A DNA stretch of 64,000 nt, taken from contig JAGBNC010000006.1 in the NCBI GenBank assembly GCA_017634595.1, positions 226,596 to 290,595 on the forward strand, given 5' to 3'. This document shows, one piece after another, positions 18,601-26,600 of this stretch. Each line of letters starts with the position of its first letter. Positions within the stretch are counted from its first letter, which is position 1. This stretch comes from Bacteroidales bacterium (GTDB lineage: Bacteria > Bacteroidota > Bacteroidia > Bacteroidales > UBA932). The notes under the pieces are model-generated. The model was given only the letters and a program-made list of their open reading frames with translations. It searched no databases and was not told the origin of the DNA. The position numbers were made by a program, and so were the translations under genes.

Positions 18601-19035
18601 AAAGTTGCCTTCTGTATCGGTGACTGCACCCTTTGATGTCCCGCTGACAAGTACCCCCGCCCCGATTACCGGTTGCCCGGATCTGTCAAGAACACGTCCT
18701 TTAAGGACATTTGCCTTCTCTTTAGTTTGAACTTTACGAGCCGTTACGATAATGTGGTTCCGGTTGACCGTATAGGTATAACCGGTATTCTGCAGCACTC
18801 TGTCCAACAAAGATTTAACAGTAAGTGTAACTGCGGGCACAGAAACCGGTTTACTCCCGTCTACGACTCGCACGTCATAATCGACAGACAGGTTGGTCTG
18901 TGATTCGATTTCGGCGAAAACTGCCGACAAGGTACTTGTGCCCCCTTTAAGAGTAATGCGCTGGTTCTGCGCAAAAGAGGGAGTGGCCAGGCCGGACAGA
19001 ACAAGAAAGGCCAGAAGCCAATAGAATCTTTTCAT
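15619..19035 (-). CDS. SusC/RagA-family TonB-linked receptor with N-terminal STN domain
   Basis: A 1138-residue protein with a signal peptide ending SFAQ, an STN (secretin/TonB short N-terminal) domain at about 28-97, a carboxypeptidase-regulatory-like domain at about 112-190, a plug with GYNSINGGSPLVLVDGVPGD and SVSVLKDASSAAIYGAQAS, and a barrel ending in FGLDVNF. The STN domain marks receptors that signal substrate to a FecR anti-sigma factor, and fecR- and sigma-type genes lie directly upstream. A 44-bp dyad sits just before the start. It pairs with the following susD. Confidence 0.95.
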   Translation of the reverse strand: MKRFYWLLAFLVLSGLATPSFAQNQRITLKGGTSTLSAVFAEIESQTNLSVDYDVRVVDGSKPVSVPAVTLTVKSLLDRVLQNTGYTYTVNRNHIIVTARKVQTKEKANVLKGRVLDRSGQPVIGAGVLVSGTSKGAVTDTEGNFELDAAEGSMLTISALGYESRSVVSDGRSDLSIVLDESNLMLEETIVIGYGSKNRNKIVGAVNQVSQETFAGKPVTNAGQALQGAIPNLNITLTDGRLNRNPTYNVRGYNSINGGSPLVLVDGVPGDINLVAPEDIESVSVLKDASSAAIYGAQASFGVILVTTKSGSDEKPHFRYTANVGVSQPLKTPELLTDGIQYATIMQEAYTGWAGSGLAALDEVKAYLEAYQQNPELPIAYVNDMYLSYISGQMTDWYKTIYNESQMFQRHHLELSGKSGRVRYYISGGLSSQDGVYRIATDNLQLYSLKAKMDVQVTGNFRLYNNFSLEDKKYSAPNTTVYGNWDILRFMTQLCAPFSTIYDNNGNYTYGGLVSVGLLKDSGRSTTEKTNIRDTFGAEISLFGDALKLKSDFSIWEDRNYGCDQRIRLSYSSSPGNVAPMSSMPDYVKKAYTEGKMYTVNAYADFNKAFGRHTVGAIVGFNQVSDYYRAFNARVDDNLIEGYSSLNLANGDKIITDDESSYATRGIFYRLSYDFDSRYLLELNGRYDGTSKFPAGRRWGFFPSAAVGWVLSNEPYMQFLKPAVDVLKVRASYGSLGNQQVSPFSYIPTMEKKQLSGYLTNPNSPSRVDYVTVPELVAGDLTWETVTSTNVGVDLDMFGRRLSIGVDAYQRMTYDMLASGVSLPATLGATVPRTNSADLRVRGWEASIMWRDRFTLFGKPADYSVKFVMADNRAVITKYNANRGHLISGYNVGEEIGTIWGLECLGYFASDEEAASWANQKKVSDNIVTPRAGDLKFKDQGVQDGKIDKGQETLDDPGDLVRIGNSSVRLPYSIDLTFAWNNFDFNIFFQGVGKRDFYPGAECAIFWGPYNRWYNPVWKHLEGNYWTEENPNAYFPRLRAYMSNTANNELGVPNTKYLQDASYLRLKTLTLGYTIPVKLTGKIGLSKVRMFFSGQNLLTFTKLYKCFDPEAINNLNNNGAGFVYPIQRTMTFGLDVNF

Positions 19036-19043
19036 ATAGTGTT

Positions 19044-19087
19044 ATCCTTTTGGTTATCTTACTCATTAGTAAGTTTCAACCAAGGAT
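19044..19087. promoter_or_regulatory. 44-bp nested dyad directly upstream of the susC start
   Basis: Between fecR and susC. In the transcript AUCCUU/AAGGAU, GGUU/AACC and CUUACU/AGUAAG nest around an AAUG loop, ending 8 nt before the susC ATG (19035). It could be a 5' leader hairpin controlling translation or transcript stability, or a dyad bound by a regulator. The arms are interrupted by short asymmetric bulges. Confidence 0.55.
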
Positions 19088-19108
19088 ACACACAAATTCA
19101 GATTGTCA

Positions 19109-20023
19109 TTATTGAAAATAATAATAGACTTTCGTGCCCGAAATGCGATAGTGGGAATGCGGTATCAGCCATGTAAGGACATCCAGCGATTCCGACAGCG
19201 TTTCATCAGGGGTAAGGCGCAGGTTGAATGCGCGACCTGCTGCATTGGCCGCATCATATACGAATGATACACCGTACTTCCTTTCCAGGCGGGAGGCGAT
19301 TTCATGGAATGAAGCGCTGTTAAACACCATATATCCTTGCTCCCACAAAGCCACCTTTTCCGCATTAACATGTATAAGGGATATGGTTGAGTCCGACGGC
19401 GTAAAGGCAATCTGAGTATCGGGGTCAAGAATAAACGTTTTCTCTTTTAAAGAAGGGAACGCGACCTGCACACGACCTTCTTCAAGAGTCGTTCTAACAG
19501 TCCTTTCTTGAGAATATGCTTGAATGCAGAACTTAGTTCCCAATGCCTTGACATCCATCCACGCAGTCTTCACAATGAAAGGGTGCTCCGGGTCTTTGGC
19601 AACGGAGAAATTGCCCTCTCCAGCAAAGAATACAGTTCTTGTGTCATCTGCAAAAAAGTCAGGGTATATCAAAGAAGAGCCGGCATTCATCGCCACAAGA
19701 GTCCCGTCAGGAAGTCGCAAAGAGGCAGTATCCCCATAAGCCGTAACTTTCTGAAGATAAACAGGCAAAGGTTTCTCATAGGACTCCTTCGTAAAAGAGT
19801 ATGTAGAAAACACCACTCCAGCCAACACAGCGGCCGCCGAGCACAAGGCAATGATGCGTGTACGGACTGTACGTCGATGCTGAATTGCGTCGATCTTCGC
19901 ATTGAGCGACATCAAGTCCTGGAACGTATCGCCACCAGCAGATCCATCACTCTGCCTCCAGATCGACTCGATAGCATTTTCGCTCTCGACAAACTCTCTG
20001 ATATCTTCCAAATTCTTACTCAT
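19109..20023 (-). CDS. FecR-family anti-sigma factor
   Basis: A 304-residue protein with a cytoplasmic helical N-terminus, one membrane segment at about 57-77 (IIALCSAAAVLAGVVFSTYSF), and a periplasmic FecR domain (ASLRLPDGTLVAMNAGSSLIYP, VKALGTKFCIQAY, TTLEEGRVQV) followed by a C-terminal DUF4974-like region (VFNSASFHEIASRLERKYGVSF). It should hold the neighbouring ECF sigma factor until the SusC STN domain signals. It lies 2 bp after the sigma gene and 73 bp before susC. Confidence 0.92.
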   Translation of the reverse strand: MSKNLEDIREFVESENAIESIWRQSDGSAGGDTFQDLMSLNAKIDAIQHRRTVRTRIIALCSAAAVLAGVVFSTYSFTKESYEKPLPVYLQKVTAYGDTASLRLPDGTLVAMNAGSSLIYPDFFADDTRTVFFAGEGNFSVAKDPEHPFIVKTAWMDVKALGTKFCIQAYSQERTVRTTLEEGRVQVAFPSLKEKTFILDPDTQIAFTPSDSTISLIHVNAEKVALWEQGYMVFNSASFHEIASRLERKYGVSFVYDAANAAGRAFNLRLTPDETLSESLDVLTWLIPHSHYRISGTKVYYYFQ

Positions 20024-20025
20024 AC

Positions 20026-20595
20026 TTATAAATAAAGTTCAGACAAGCAAACACACAAAACAACAAGCAGCTTTATCATTTCCCTTAGTGTTGCTAATGC
20101 ATTAGTGATATGGTTCTCCACTGTTCTCTTGTCAATTCCAAGCATATCTGCTATCTCGCTGTTTGAGAAACCGAGAAACCTGCTCATGAGGAATATCTTT
20201 CTTCTTTTAGGAGGCATTTCATCCGCCGTCTTCCGGATCAGTGTCATCAGTTGCCGGGCAAACAGGTATCCCCCTTCAGCCTGTGACGATTCGGTCACAT
20301 ACTTGCTTTCCTTCACGAATTTATCGTTCACAGCCAACCTGTCGAAATAGTTATAGGCTGTGTTGCGGGCGATCCGGAACAAGTACGCCTGGAAATTATC
20401 TACTCTTTCCAATCTCGAACTGTTCTTCCAAATATCCAGAAATATGTCCTGGGCCATATCGGCTGCCACCTCCGGATCGCCCGTAAGACGCGTCAGAAAA
20501 TCCACGAGCTTCGGTTGATGCTGCACAAACAGCCAGTCAAACGCGCGTCGGTCTCCACGAGCAACCAAGGCAAGTATTTCCCTGTCGGTAAACAT
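20026..20595 (-). CDS. ECF-type RNA polymerase sigma factor
   Basis: About 189 residues from the ATG at 20595, a usual ECF length; an upstream in-frame start would add 19 unlikely residues. Region 2 (AFDWLFVQHQPKLVDFLTRL, DMAQDIFLDIWKN, FQAYLFRIARNTAYNYF) and region 4 (LPP-like MPPKRRKIFLMSRFLGFSNS and EIADMLGIDKRTVENHI) are clear. The C-terminus is hydrophobic (KLLVVLCVCLSELYL), which is unusual. It should direct transcription of the susCD operon. A -7 box (TACCTTTG) lies 11 nt upstream. Confidence 0.93.
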   Translation of the reverse strand: MFTDREILALVARGDRRAFDWLFVQHQPKLVDFLTRLTGDPEVAADMAQDIFLDIWKNSSRLERVDNFQAYLFRIARNTAYNYFDRLAVNDKFVKESKYVTESSQAEGGYLFARQLMTLIRKTADEMPPKRRKIFLMSRFLGFSNSEIADMLGIDKRTVENHITNALATLREMIKLLVVLCVCLSELYL

Positions 20596-20605
20596 AAAGT
20601 TACTG

Positions 20606-20613
20606 CAAAGGTA
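20606..20613 (-). promoter_or_regulatory. -7 box of the ECF sigma gene
   Basis: TACCTTTG on the minus strand, 10 bp before the ATG at 20595, fits TAnnTTTG and implies a leader of only a few nucleotides. Confidence 0.6.
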
Positions 20614-20673
20614 ATCTATTCTTTCAATAAATGAAGGAAGAAGCGTCAACAACCAAATAACGAATATAATTGT

Positions 20674-20681
20674 TATCTTTG
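20674..20681 (+). promoter_or_regulatory. -7 box of the GHKL ATPase gene
   Basis: TATCTTTG on the plus strand, 7 bp before the ATG at 20689. The predicted start point falls almost on the start codon. It is divergent from the ECF sigma promoter, about 60 bp away. Confidence 0.6.
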
Positions 20682-20688
20682 TAGCGAT

Positions 20689-21339
20689 ATGAACGTAGAT
20701 ACATTAATTCATCAGTACTTCCCTAATGCCGGTAACCTCTGCATCGAAATGTTTGATGAGAAAAACATCCAGCAGGTATATCGCCGCCTGGTAGAGGTAT
20801 TGATCAATCAGCCGGAAGTGGAAACATCTCTGCTTCAGGGAATGAGTTATTGTTTCTACGAAGTGATGGACAATGTCTTGATACACTCCGGCAAAAATGT
20901 CGGGATCGTCATCACAGATTATTCAGAGCTCCAGAGTCTAATTCGTATTCTTGTGGCTGACGACGGAATGGGTATCAGACAATCCCTCTCATTGAATAGT
21001 GAGTTTTCAGATATCGATGAGCCTCAGGCTCTGAAATACTGTATTAGGGATAATGTTACTGATGGGAAAGGCATGGGATTCGGCCTCTATTCAATTTCAA
21101 GGCTCATTAATACTGCCGGACATCGACTCATTATCCGGTCGGGCAAGCATACATTAACGGCCAATGGCGATATAGTTGTGACAGAATCAGAGCCATGGGA
21201 AGGGACTATTGTGTACTTTGAATTACGTTCAAACATGGACATCGATGCCGCGTCCGTTGTAGATCATCGTACAGATCCGGCAGAAGAGTTTGACATTATA
21301 TTCATGGATGACAATCCAGAACTTGAAAAATTATGGTAA
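20689..21339 (+). CDS. GHKL-fold ATP-binding protein (RsbW/HATPase-like)
   Basis: A 216-residue soluble protein. The ATP-binding Bergerat fold shows an N-box (YEVMDNVLIHSG, residues about 64-75), a G1-type DDGMGI and a G2-type GKGMGFGL, with no histidine-phosphorylation domain or membrane segment. The last 35 residues are acidic. Seven bp later comes a STAS-like DUF4325 protein. GHKL plus STAS pairs are the parts of anti-sigma/anti-anti-sigma partner switches, so a regulatory module is plausible. The target is unknown; the divergent ECF sigma gene next door is a candidate. Confidence 0.8.
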   Translation: MNVDTLIHQYFPNAGNLCIEMFDEKNIQQVYRRLVEVLINQPEVETSLLQGMSYCFYEVMDNVLIHSGKNVGIVITDYSELQSLIRILVADDGMGIRQSLSLNSEFSDIDEPQALKYCIRDNVTDGKGMGFGLYSISRLINTAGHRLIIRSGKHTLTANGDIVVTESEPWEGTIVYFELRSNMDIDAASVVDHRTDPAEEFDIIFMDDNPELEKLW

Positions 21340-21346
21340 CGTGCCT

Positions 21347-21649
21347 ATGATTGAGTTTAAGTTTTCCAACTATGGAGACAGTATGGGAACCCGCCTCCTG
21401 GGCGCAAAAATTCGCGCCGACCTGCGTCCGCTGCTGGACGGAGACGAAATAGTAGTACTCGATTTCTCTGGCATAGACACAGTTACCAACTCTTTTGCCG
21501 ATGAATGCATCGCAAAGCTTCTGCTTGAGATGCCACTTAATGTTCTGAAATCCAAAACCACCTTCACCGGGGTCACCCCTATGGTTGAGCGAAGCATCCT
21601 CACTGCTCTGAAACGCCGGCAGATGCAAATCAACAGAGGGAAAAACTAA
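21347..21649 (+). CDS. STAS-like DUF4325 domain protein
   Basis: About 100 residues from the ATG at 21347 (MIEFKFSNYGDSMGTRLLGA), preferred to an upstream start that overlaps the previous gene. The pattern GDEIVVLDFSGIDTVTNSFADECIAKLL matches the STAS-like DUF4325 family: a beta strand, then a Ser/Thr-containing loop where STAS anti-anti-sigma proteins are phosphorylated. It is co-transcribed with the GHKL protein. The stop codon overlaps the 30-bp repeat that forms the terminator of the convergent gene. Confidence 0.75.
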   Translation: MIEFKFSNYGDSMGTRLLGAKIRADLRPLLDGDEIVVLDFSGIDTVTNSFADECIAKLLLEMPLNVLKSKTTFTGVTPMVERSILTALKRRQMQINRGKN

Positions 21650-21681
21650 TCCGCCCCGGCGGAAAAAGACCACCGGGACGG
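21640..21681 (-). terminator. Terminator repeat between convergent genes
   Basis: On the minus strand CCGTCCCGG (21681-21673) pairs with CCGGGGCGG (21659-21651), including one T-G wobble, then GATTAGTTTTT follows. It sits 25 nt after the stop of the lipoprotein gene at 21707. The plus-strand fold has a C-A mismatch at the same place, so it favours minus-strand termination. Confidence 0.7.
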
Positions 21682-21706
21682 AAAAAGATGACTGGCAGGC
21701 AGGCTT

Positions 21707-23590
21707 TTATTCAGTCTTGCCGTTGAGAGAATGCAGATAGGCCCTCTTTCCGTTGGTCTCCGCGACATTGTTCTTGGCGTAGTAAGTCACTTCGCCGAAG
21801 ATGAGCACCTCGTCGCCTTCTGCCACGGTGCCGTCGCCCTCGGCCCAGCGCTTATTACCAAGGTACCACACATTATAGGCTTCGAAGTCCTTAGAGGGAT
21901 CATCCTTGAATGCACCATCGTCGGAAATCCAGAACTGGGCGTTGCCATACTTGGTCGAGAACTGGCTCGCGACCTTTGACACCTTGCCGCTCACGAATAC
22001 GTTGCCGTCAATCTTGGTGCCTCCGGCCAGGATGGGAGCAATCTCCGAAGGAAGATAAGGATTGGAGTGTGTTCCTTTAGCTCCGGGGGTGTACTCGGCT
22101 ATAGATACCGCTATGACATTGAGGTACTTGCCGTTACCGGACAGGCCATTGAAGTAGCCTGTTACCACTATGTCCTTGCCGTCGAAGCTCTTGACGTTGA
22201 GCTCATCCACGGGATACACTATACTGCCCTGCTTGGTCCCGGAGTCGATTCCTTCAAGGTTTATATTGAAGTATTTGCCCGACACGGCAAGCTTGCCGCA
22301 AATCGTCACGAACTCCGCTTCCTGGGCATCGAAAGTAGCAGCTATATCTGTAACGTACCGAGGATTGGGGTAATCAACCTTGTTGCCGCTGGACTCAACC
22401 GTCACGGCACTTACTTTCTCAATCTCATGCACTCCGTTGAACACGGTCTTGGATCCCTTGACTACCACATTGTCACCCACGGCAACTGCATGGTCGCCAC
22501 CATCGAACACGTACACGGCCTTGGTGCCGTCGGTGATGACGAAGCCCTTGGTAGTCTTGGCGGTAACGAGAGAAGACTTGGTAGCGAGGAGGGCGCCCTT
22601 CTCCAGCTCAAAGAGTTCGGAAACTGAGAGCACAGGCACCTCGGAACGGGTCACCTTGCAAGTCTTGGACTCCAGATTGGGAGCGGAAAGGGTGATGGTG
22701 CCGGTAGCCTCGGGACCGGGAGCCACAGTCACCTTGACCGTTGCGGAAGCATTGCCTGTTGAAGGCTCGAAGCTGAGCCAGTCCACGTCGGCGCTAAGCG
22801 TCCAGGTCACGGCGTTGGAATTGACGGGCAGATCGAAAGTGTCTCCGGTAGCTCCCACGGTATAAGACTCAAGCCCGAGATCGATGCTGGGGGTCTTGGA
22901 CTTCTCGTGCGACACATAGTAGGCGTTGCCTGCCTGCGGCTGGCCGTTGTAGGCGGAGCGGTTGGCACGCATGGTGAGAATATCGCCCTCGCGAATGTCC
23001 ATCTTCTGCATGTAGTTGGTGATACGTGCAGCTCCCTTGGACTCAAACAGTCCGTAGGTATAGATGCCGTCACCATCTACAGTGCCGTCATTAAGCCAAA
23101 AGTCATTGTAGTACTCGTCGGTTATCTTAACCACTGTACCAGTGAGTTCGTAGAAAATGCTGGCATCCACATCTTTTTCGAGGAATTCCTTGACGGTGAG
23201 CTTGAGCACCCGCTCGCCCAGGGCACCGGGCTGGTTGATGGTAACTGCACCCCTCAGTTTGGCGCCGATGAAGGAAACAAGGGCGCTGCGGTTGTAACTG
23301 TTGTTCTTGGGAACGGTGACAGTCACGGTCTGCTCTTTTTCAGAAGCAGGACCGTAGTTGGGGGTGACAGTGATGCCGTCAACCTCGTCCAAAGATGTTG
23401 CAGGAGCCACTTTTGCAGTCCACTCTTCAGAAGAAATGAGTTTGACCGTAATAGTACCCCCGTCCTCGACTGTTTCGTACACGCCCTTGTCGGTAGCTAT
23501 CTGCGGAAGGACGTCTGACTCGGTCTGGCAGCCTGACATGAGTGCCAGGACGGGCACTGCTATCGAGAGAATTAATTTATTGAGCTTCAT
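21707..23590 (-). CDS. BACON/OB-fold surface lipoprotein, relative of the 4734-7214 protein
   Basis: A 627-residue lipoprotein (lipobox LMSGC). Visible parts: a BACON-like domain at about 30-125, an OB-like DUF5689-type domain (SIFYELTGTVVKITDEYYN) at about 130-230, a second BACON-like stretch, another OB-like region (VGDNVVVKGSKTVFNG; VTGYFNGLSGNGKYLNVIAVSIA), and a C-terminal DUF6359-like module starting GTHSNPY and ending AYLHSLNG. The VTGYF-GL-(S/G)(S/N)GK(F/Y) segment is shared almost word for word with the 4734-7214 protein. It lies 12 bp after an Oar-type receptor gene. A ligand-capture partner of that receptor is inferred. Confidence 0.75.
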   Translation of the reverse strand: MKLNKLILSIAVPVLALMSGCQTESDVLPQIATDKGVYETVEDGGTITVKLISSEEWTAKVAPATSLDEVDGITVTPNYGPASEKEQTVTVTVPKNNSYNRSALVSFIGAKLRGAVTINQPGALGERVLKLTVKEFLEKDVDASIFYELTGTVVKITDEYYNDFWLNDGTVDGDGIYTYGLFESKGAARITNYMQKMDIREGDILTMRANRSAYNGQPQAGNAYYVSHEKSKTPSIDLGLESYTVGATGDTFDLPVNSNAVTWTLSADVDWLSFEPSTGNASATVKVTVAPGPEATGTITLSAPNLESKTCKVTRSEVPVLSVSELFELEKGALLATKSSLVTAKTTKGFVITDGTKAVYVFDGGDHAVAVGDNVVVKGSKTVFNGVHEIEKVSAVTVESSGNKVDYPNPRYVTDIAATFDAQEAEFVTICGKLAVSGKYFNINLEGIDSGTKQGSIVYPVDELNVKSFDGKDIVVTGYFNGLSGNGKYLNVIAVSIAEYTPGAKGTHSNPYLPSEIAPILAGGTKIDGNVFVSGKVSKVASQFSTKYGNAQFWISDDGAFKDDPSKDFEAYNVWYLGNKRWAEGDGTVAEGDEVLIFGEVTYYAKNNVAETNGKRAYLHSLNGKTE

Positions 23591-23602
23591 ATACTTGTGC
23601 TA

Positions 23603-26600
23603 TTAGAAGATATAACGGAGGCTGAGAATCATCTCCCATGTAGAAGAGAGACTCTTGGAACGGGAGTAGGTATCGGTGAGGATGTTGGTTCCGTTCTTCT
23701 GGAACTGGAACACCGGAGTTGCGCCGGAAGTATAGACATCGGCCGGGTTGGTAAGGTTGATAGGAATTATGTTACCATAACCGTCACTAGCGTTGATGCT
23801 CCACACATTACCCCAATGGCTGTTCAGCATATTGCCGACGTTGAGAATATCCACGCCGAGCTGGACAGTGTTGCGGTGCTTGTTAGCTCCGGTATAGAAG
23901 TAGAAATTCTGATTGAACTTGAGGTCGAACTTGTGGACCCAGGGGCCCACCATGCCGTTACGCTCGGCAACCTTGCCGCGGTTCTTGCTCAGGTATGCAT
24001 CCTGCTGAATGAATTTCTCGAAATCGGCCTTCTGGTCGGCTGCGGAATAGGTCACGTCGCCATTCTTGTCGGTGAAATCCTTGAATGTCCAGCCCTGGAG
24101 CTGCTCGGCTGTAGGTATGTCAATGAGGCTGTAGTTGTAAGCGCCGTCGGCATACACATTGTTGACGTAATCGCAGTTGGCCCTGGAAGTAGGACCTCCG
24201 TAGTAGGAAAGTGCGACCGTGGTCCCGAAGAACTTGGCGTAATCAACTGAATAGCTGATATTGCCGAGGACACGGTGAGGCATCACGTAGCTGGCGAAGC
24301 CAAGCTCGGGGTTGTTGGTTCCGCGCTGGGACACAAGAGCCTTCCAGGCGCTGCCCGGCTGGTCGCCTACACCGTCGATGATGACCTTGGCGTGGCTGTA
24401 AGTATAGGACACATTGGCGCTCAGTCCGTGCCAGTTGTTCTTCTCCAGTTTGGCAGTCACAGAATAATACTGACCGGCCTTGCCGAGTCCGCTCACGTTG
24501 TTGATGAGGTAAGCGTCAGCGATCTGGCTGTCGTAACGGCCGTTGCCGTAATAAGGCCTGGCGGAGACTCCGGGAGTACCTGTGCTGATAAGCGAAGTAG
24601 GAGGATTAAGCCCTATGTTGGTAAGGGTGACCACGTGGATATCTTCTTTAAGGATTCCTTCAACGGATGCCTTAATGTCACCGGGCAGGACCATATCCAG
24701 GGCAAGGGAGCTCTTCCATGTGGTAGGGTTCTTGAGCTTGGGATCCATCAGGGTGATTGAAGTCAGGTTGCGGCCGGCATCGACAGCATTGTATCCTGAA
24801 GGATAGAGCTGCTTGAGGATGGCATTGCGGTCGTTGCTGATTGCGGGGCAGTCGGCGCCGCTCTTGACCACGGTGGTCTGGAGCACTCCGGCATCACCCG
24901 ACTGGCCTACTATCCACACGAAGGGGATACGGCCCACGAACACGCCGGTACCTCCGCGGAGGACGAGCTTGCGGTTGCCGAGCACATCCCAGTTAAAGCC
25001 GATACGGGGAGACACGCTGAGCCTGGTGGCGGGAGTCTCCACAGTGCTGTACTTACCGCTGGGGTTGGTCACGGTAGGAGCGAAGACGGCCTCTTCCACA
25101 CGGGTGTTGCGGTTGAAGTCAAGAGAAGGATAGAAAGGAACCTCAAAACGCACGCCGGCTGTGAGCTTGAAGTTGTCGCTCACGTTGTAATTGTCCTGGA
25201 GATAGAAGGACAGCTGGCCGAAGTTGAAGTGAGGATACTCCTGCGAGAAGCTGGCGTTGTTGCCATGAGTGATGGCAAACTGCTGAGGATTGTTGAAGAG
25301 CGTCTTGCCGATCACAGCATCGTAAAGGGCCTGCTCGTCAGCGAAGTCGAACACATAGGCACCAGCGCCCATACGCTGGAAGCCGTTCTTGGTGTTGTCG
25401 TACTCAAATGACACGCCGCCCAGAAGCGAATGCTTGCCCACGTTGAAGGTAAGTTCGTCGGTAGCGGTAAGGGTGCTGACGTCACGGAGGTTTCCGTAGG
25501 AGAATGCCTCATATCCGAAGGTGGTGTAGATGTGGGACTTGCCGTCGCCGTTGACGCTGTTGACCACCAGATCCACGAAGGGGAAATAACCGCCGTCCAC
25601 GCTGCGGGGCTCGTACTGATGCGAATATGCCACACGGAAGGTATTGTTGAGCTTGCCTTCGAGGAAGCGGGAGTTGAGCTCGCCTGCTATCGAAGAGAAG
25701 TTCTGCTCCTGATAGTAACGGGCATTCTGGAAGTACTGGGCGTACCAAGACTGGTTATTGGTAGTGGCAAAACCGGAGTTGCCGAAGCCGGTAGTGGAGG
25801 TGGAAGGAGGAACCACATTCTTGCTGTTCACCATGTTATAGCGGAGGTTGAACTTGTGGTTCTTGCTTATGTTCCAGTCCACGCGAGCAAGGATCTTAAG
25901 AGACGGAGTATCACTGCTGTATCCCAGGTACTTGCCGGGATCGTAACCATACTCGCTGCGGAGGTAGTCGCCTATTGCGTCCATGACTAAATAGGAAGGA
26001 TAAGCGATACGATTCTTTCCGTCGGTAAACACCTTGCCTTCCACGTCGGTAAGCTTGCCGTCAACCAAAGTACGCTCGGAGAGCTGTCCGGTAGGTCCGG
26101 GAGCGATGGAGCGGTCGGCCTCAACATTCACGAAGAAGAACAATTTGTTCTTGATGATGGGGCCGCCCACGGAAGCGCCATACATCATGTAACGGCTGTC
26201 AGTCTTGTTGATGGGATCGTAATCGGCCACTTTGTAACCCTGCAGATCCTGGTTGCGGAAGTATCCGTAAGCGGTAGCGTAGAAGTCATTGGTACCCGAC
26301 TTGGTGACAGTATTGATACCGCCGCCCGTAAAGCCGGACTGGCGGACATCATACGGGGTAATGGCAATCGCTATCTGGTCAAGTGCGTCAAGGGAAATAG
26401 GACTTCCGCCTGCAGGCAGGTTGGAGCCGATACCGAAGGCGTTGTTCATAGGAGCGCCGTCCACTGTCACATAAGAGTCACGGTAGGAGCCGCCGCCGAT
26501 ATAGGTCTTGGTGCCGGACACGAAGGCCTGTGGCGTCTGCTTGAGAATATCGTTCATGCTCCTGGTGACCGTGGGGACCTTCATCATCTGCTTTGAATCG

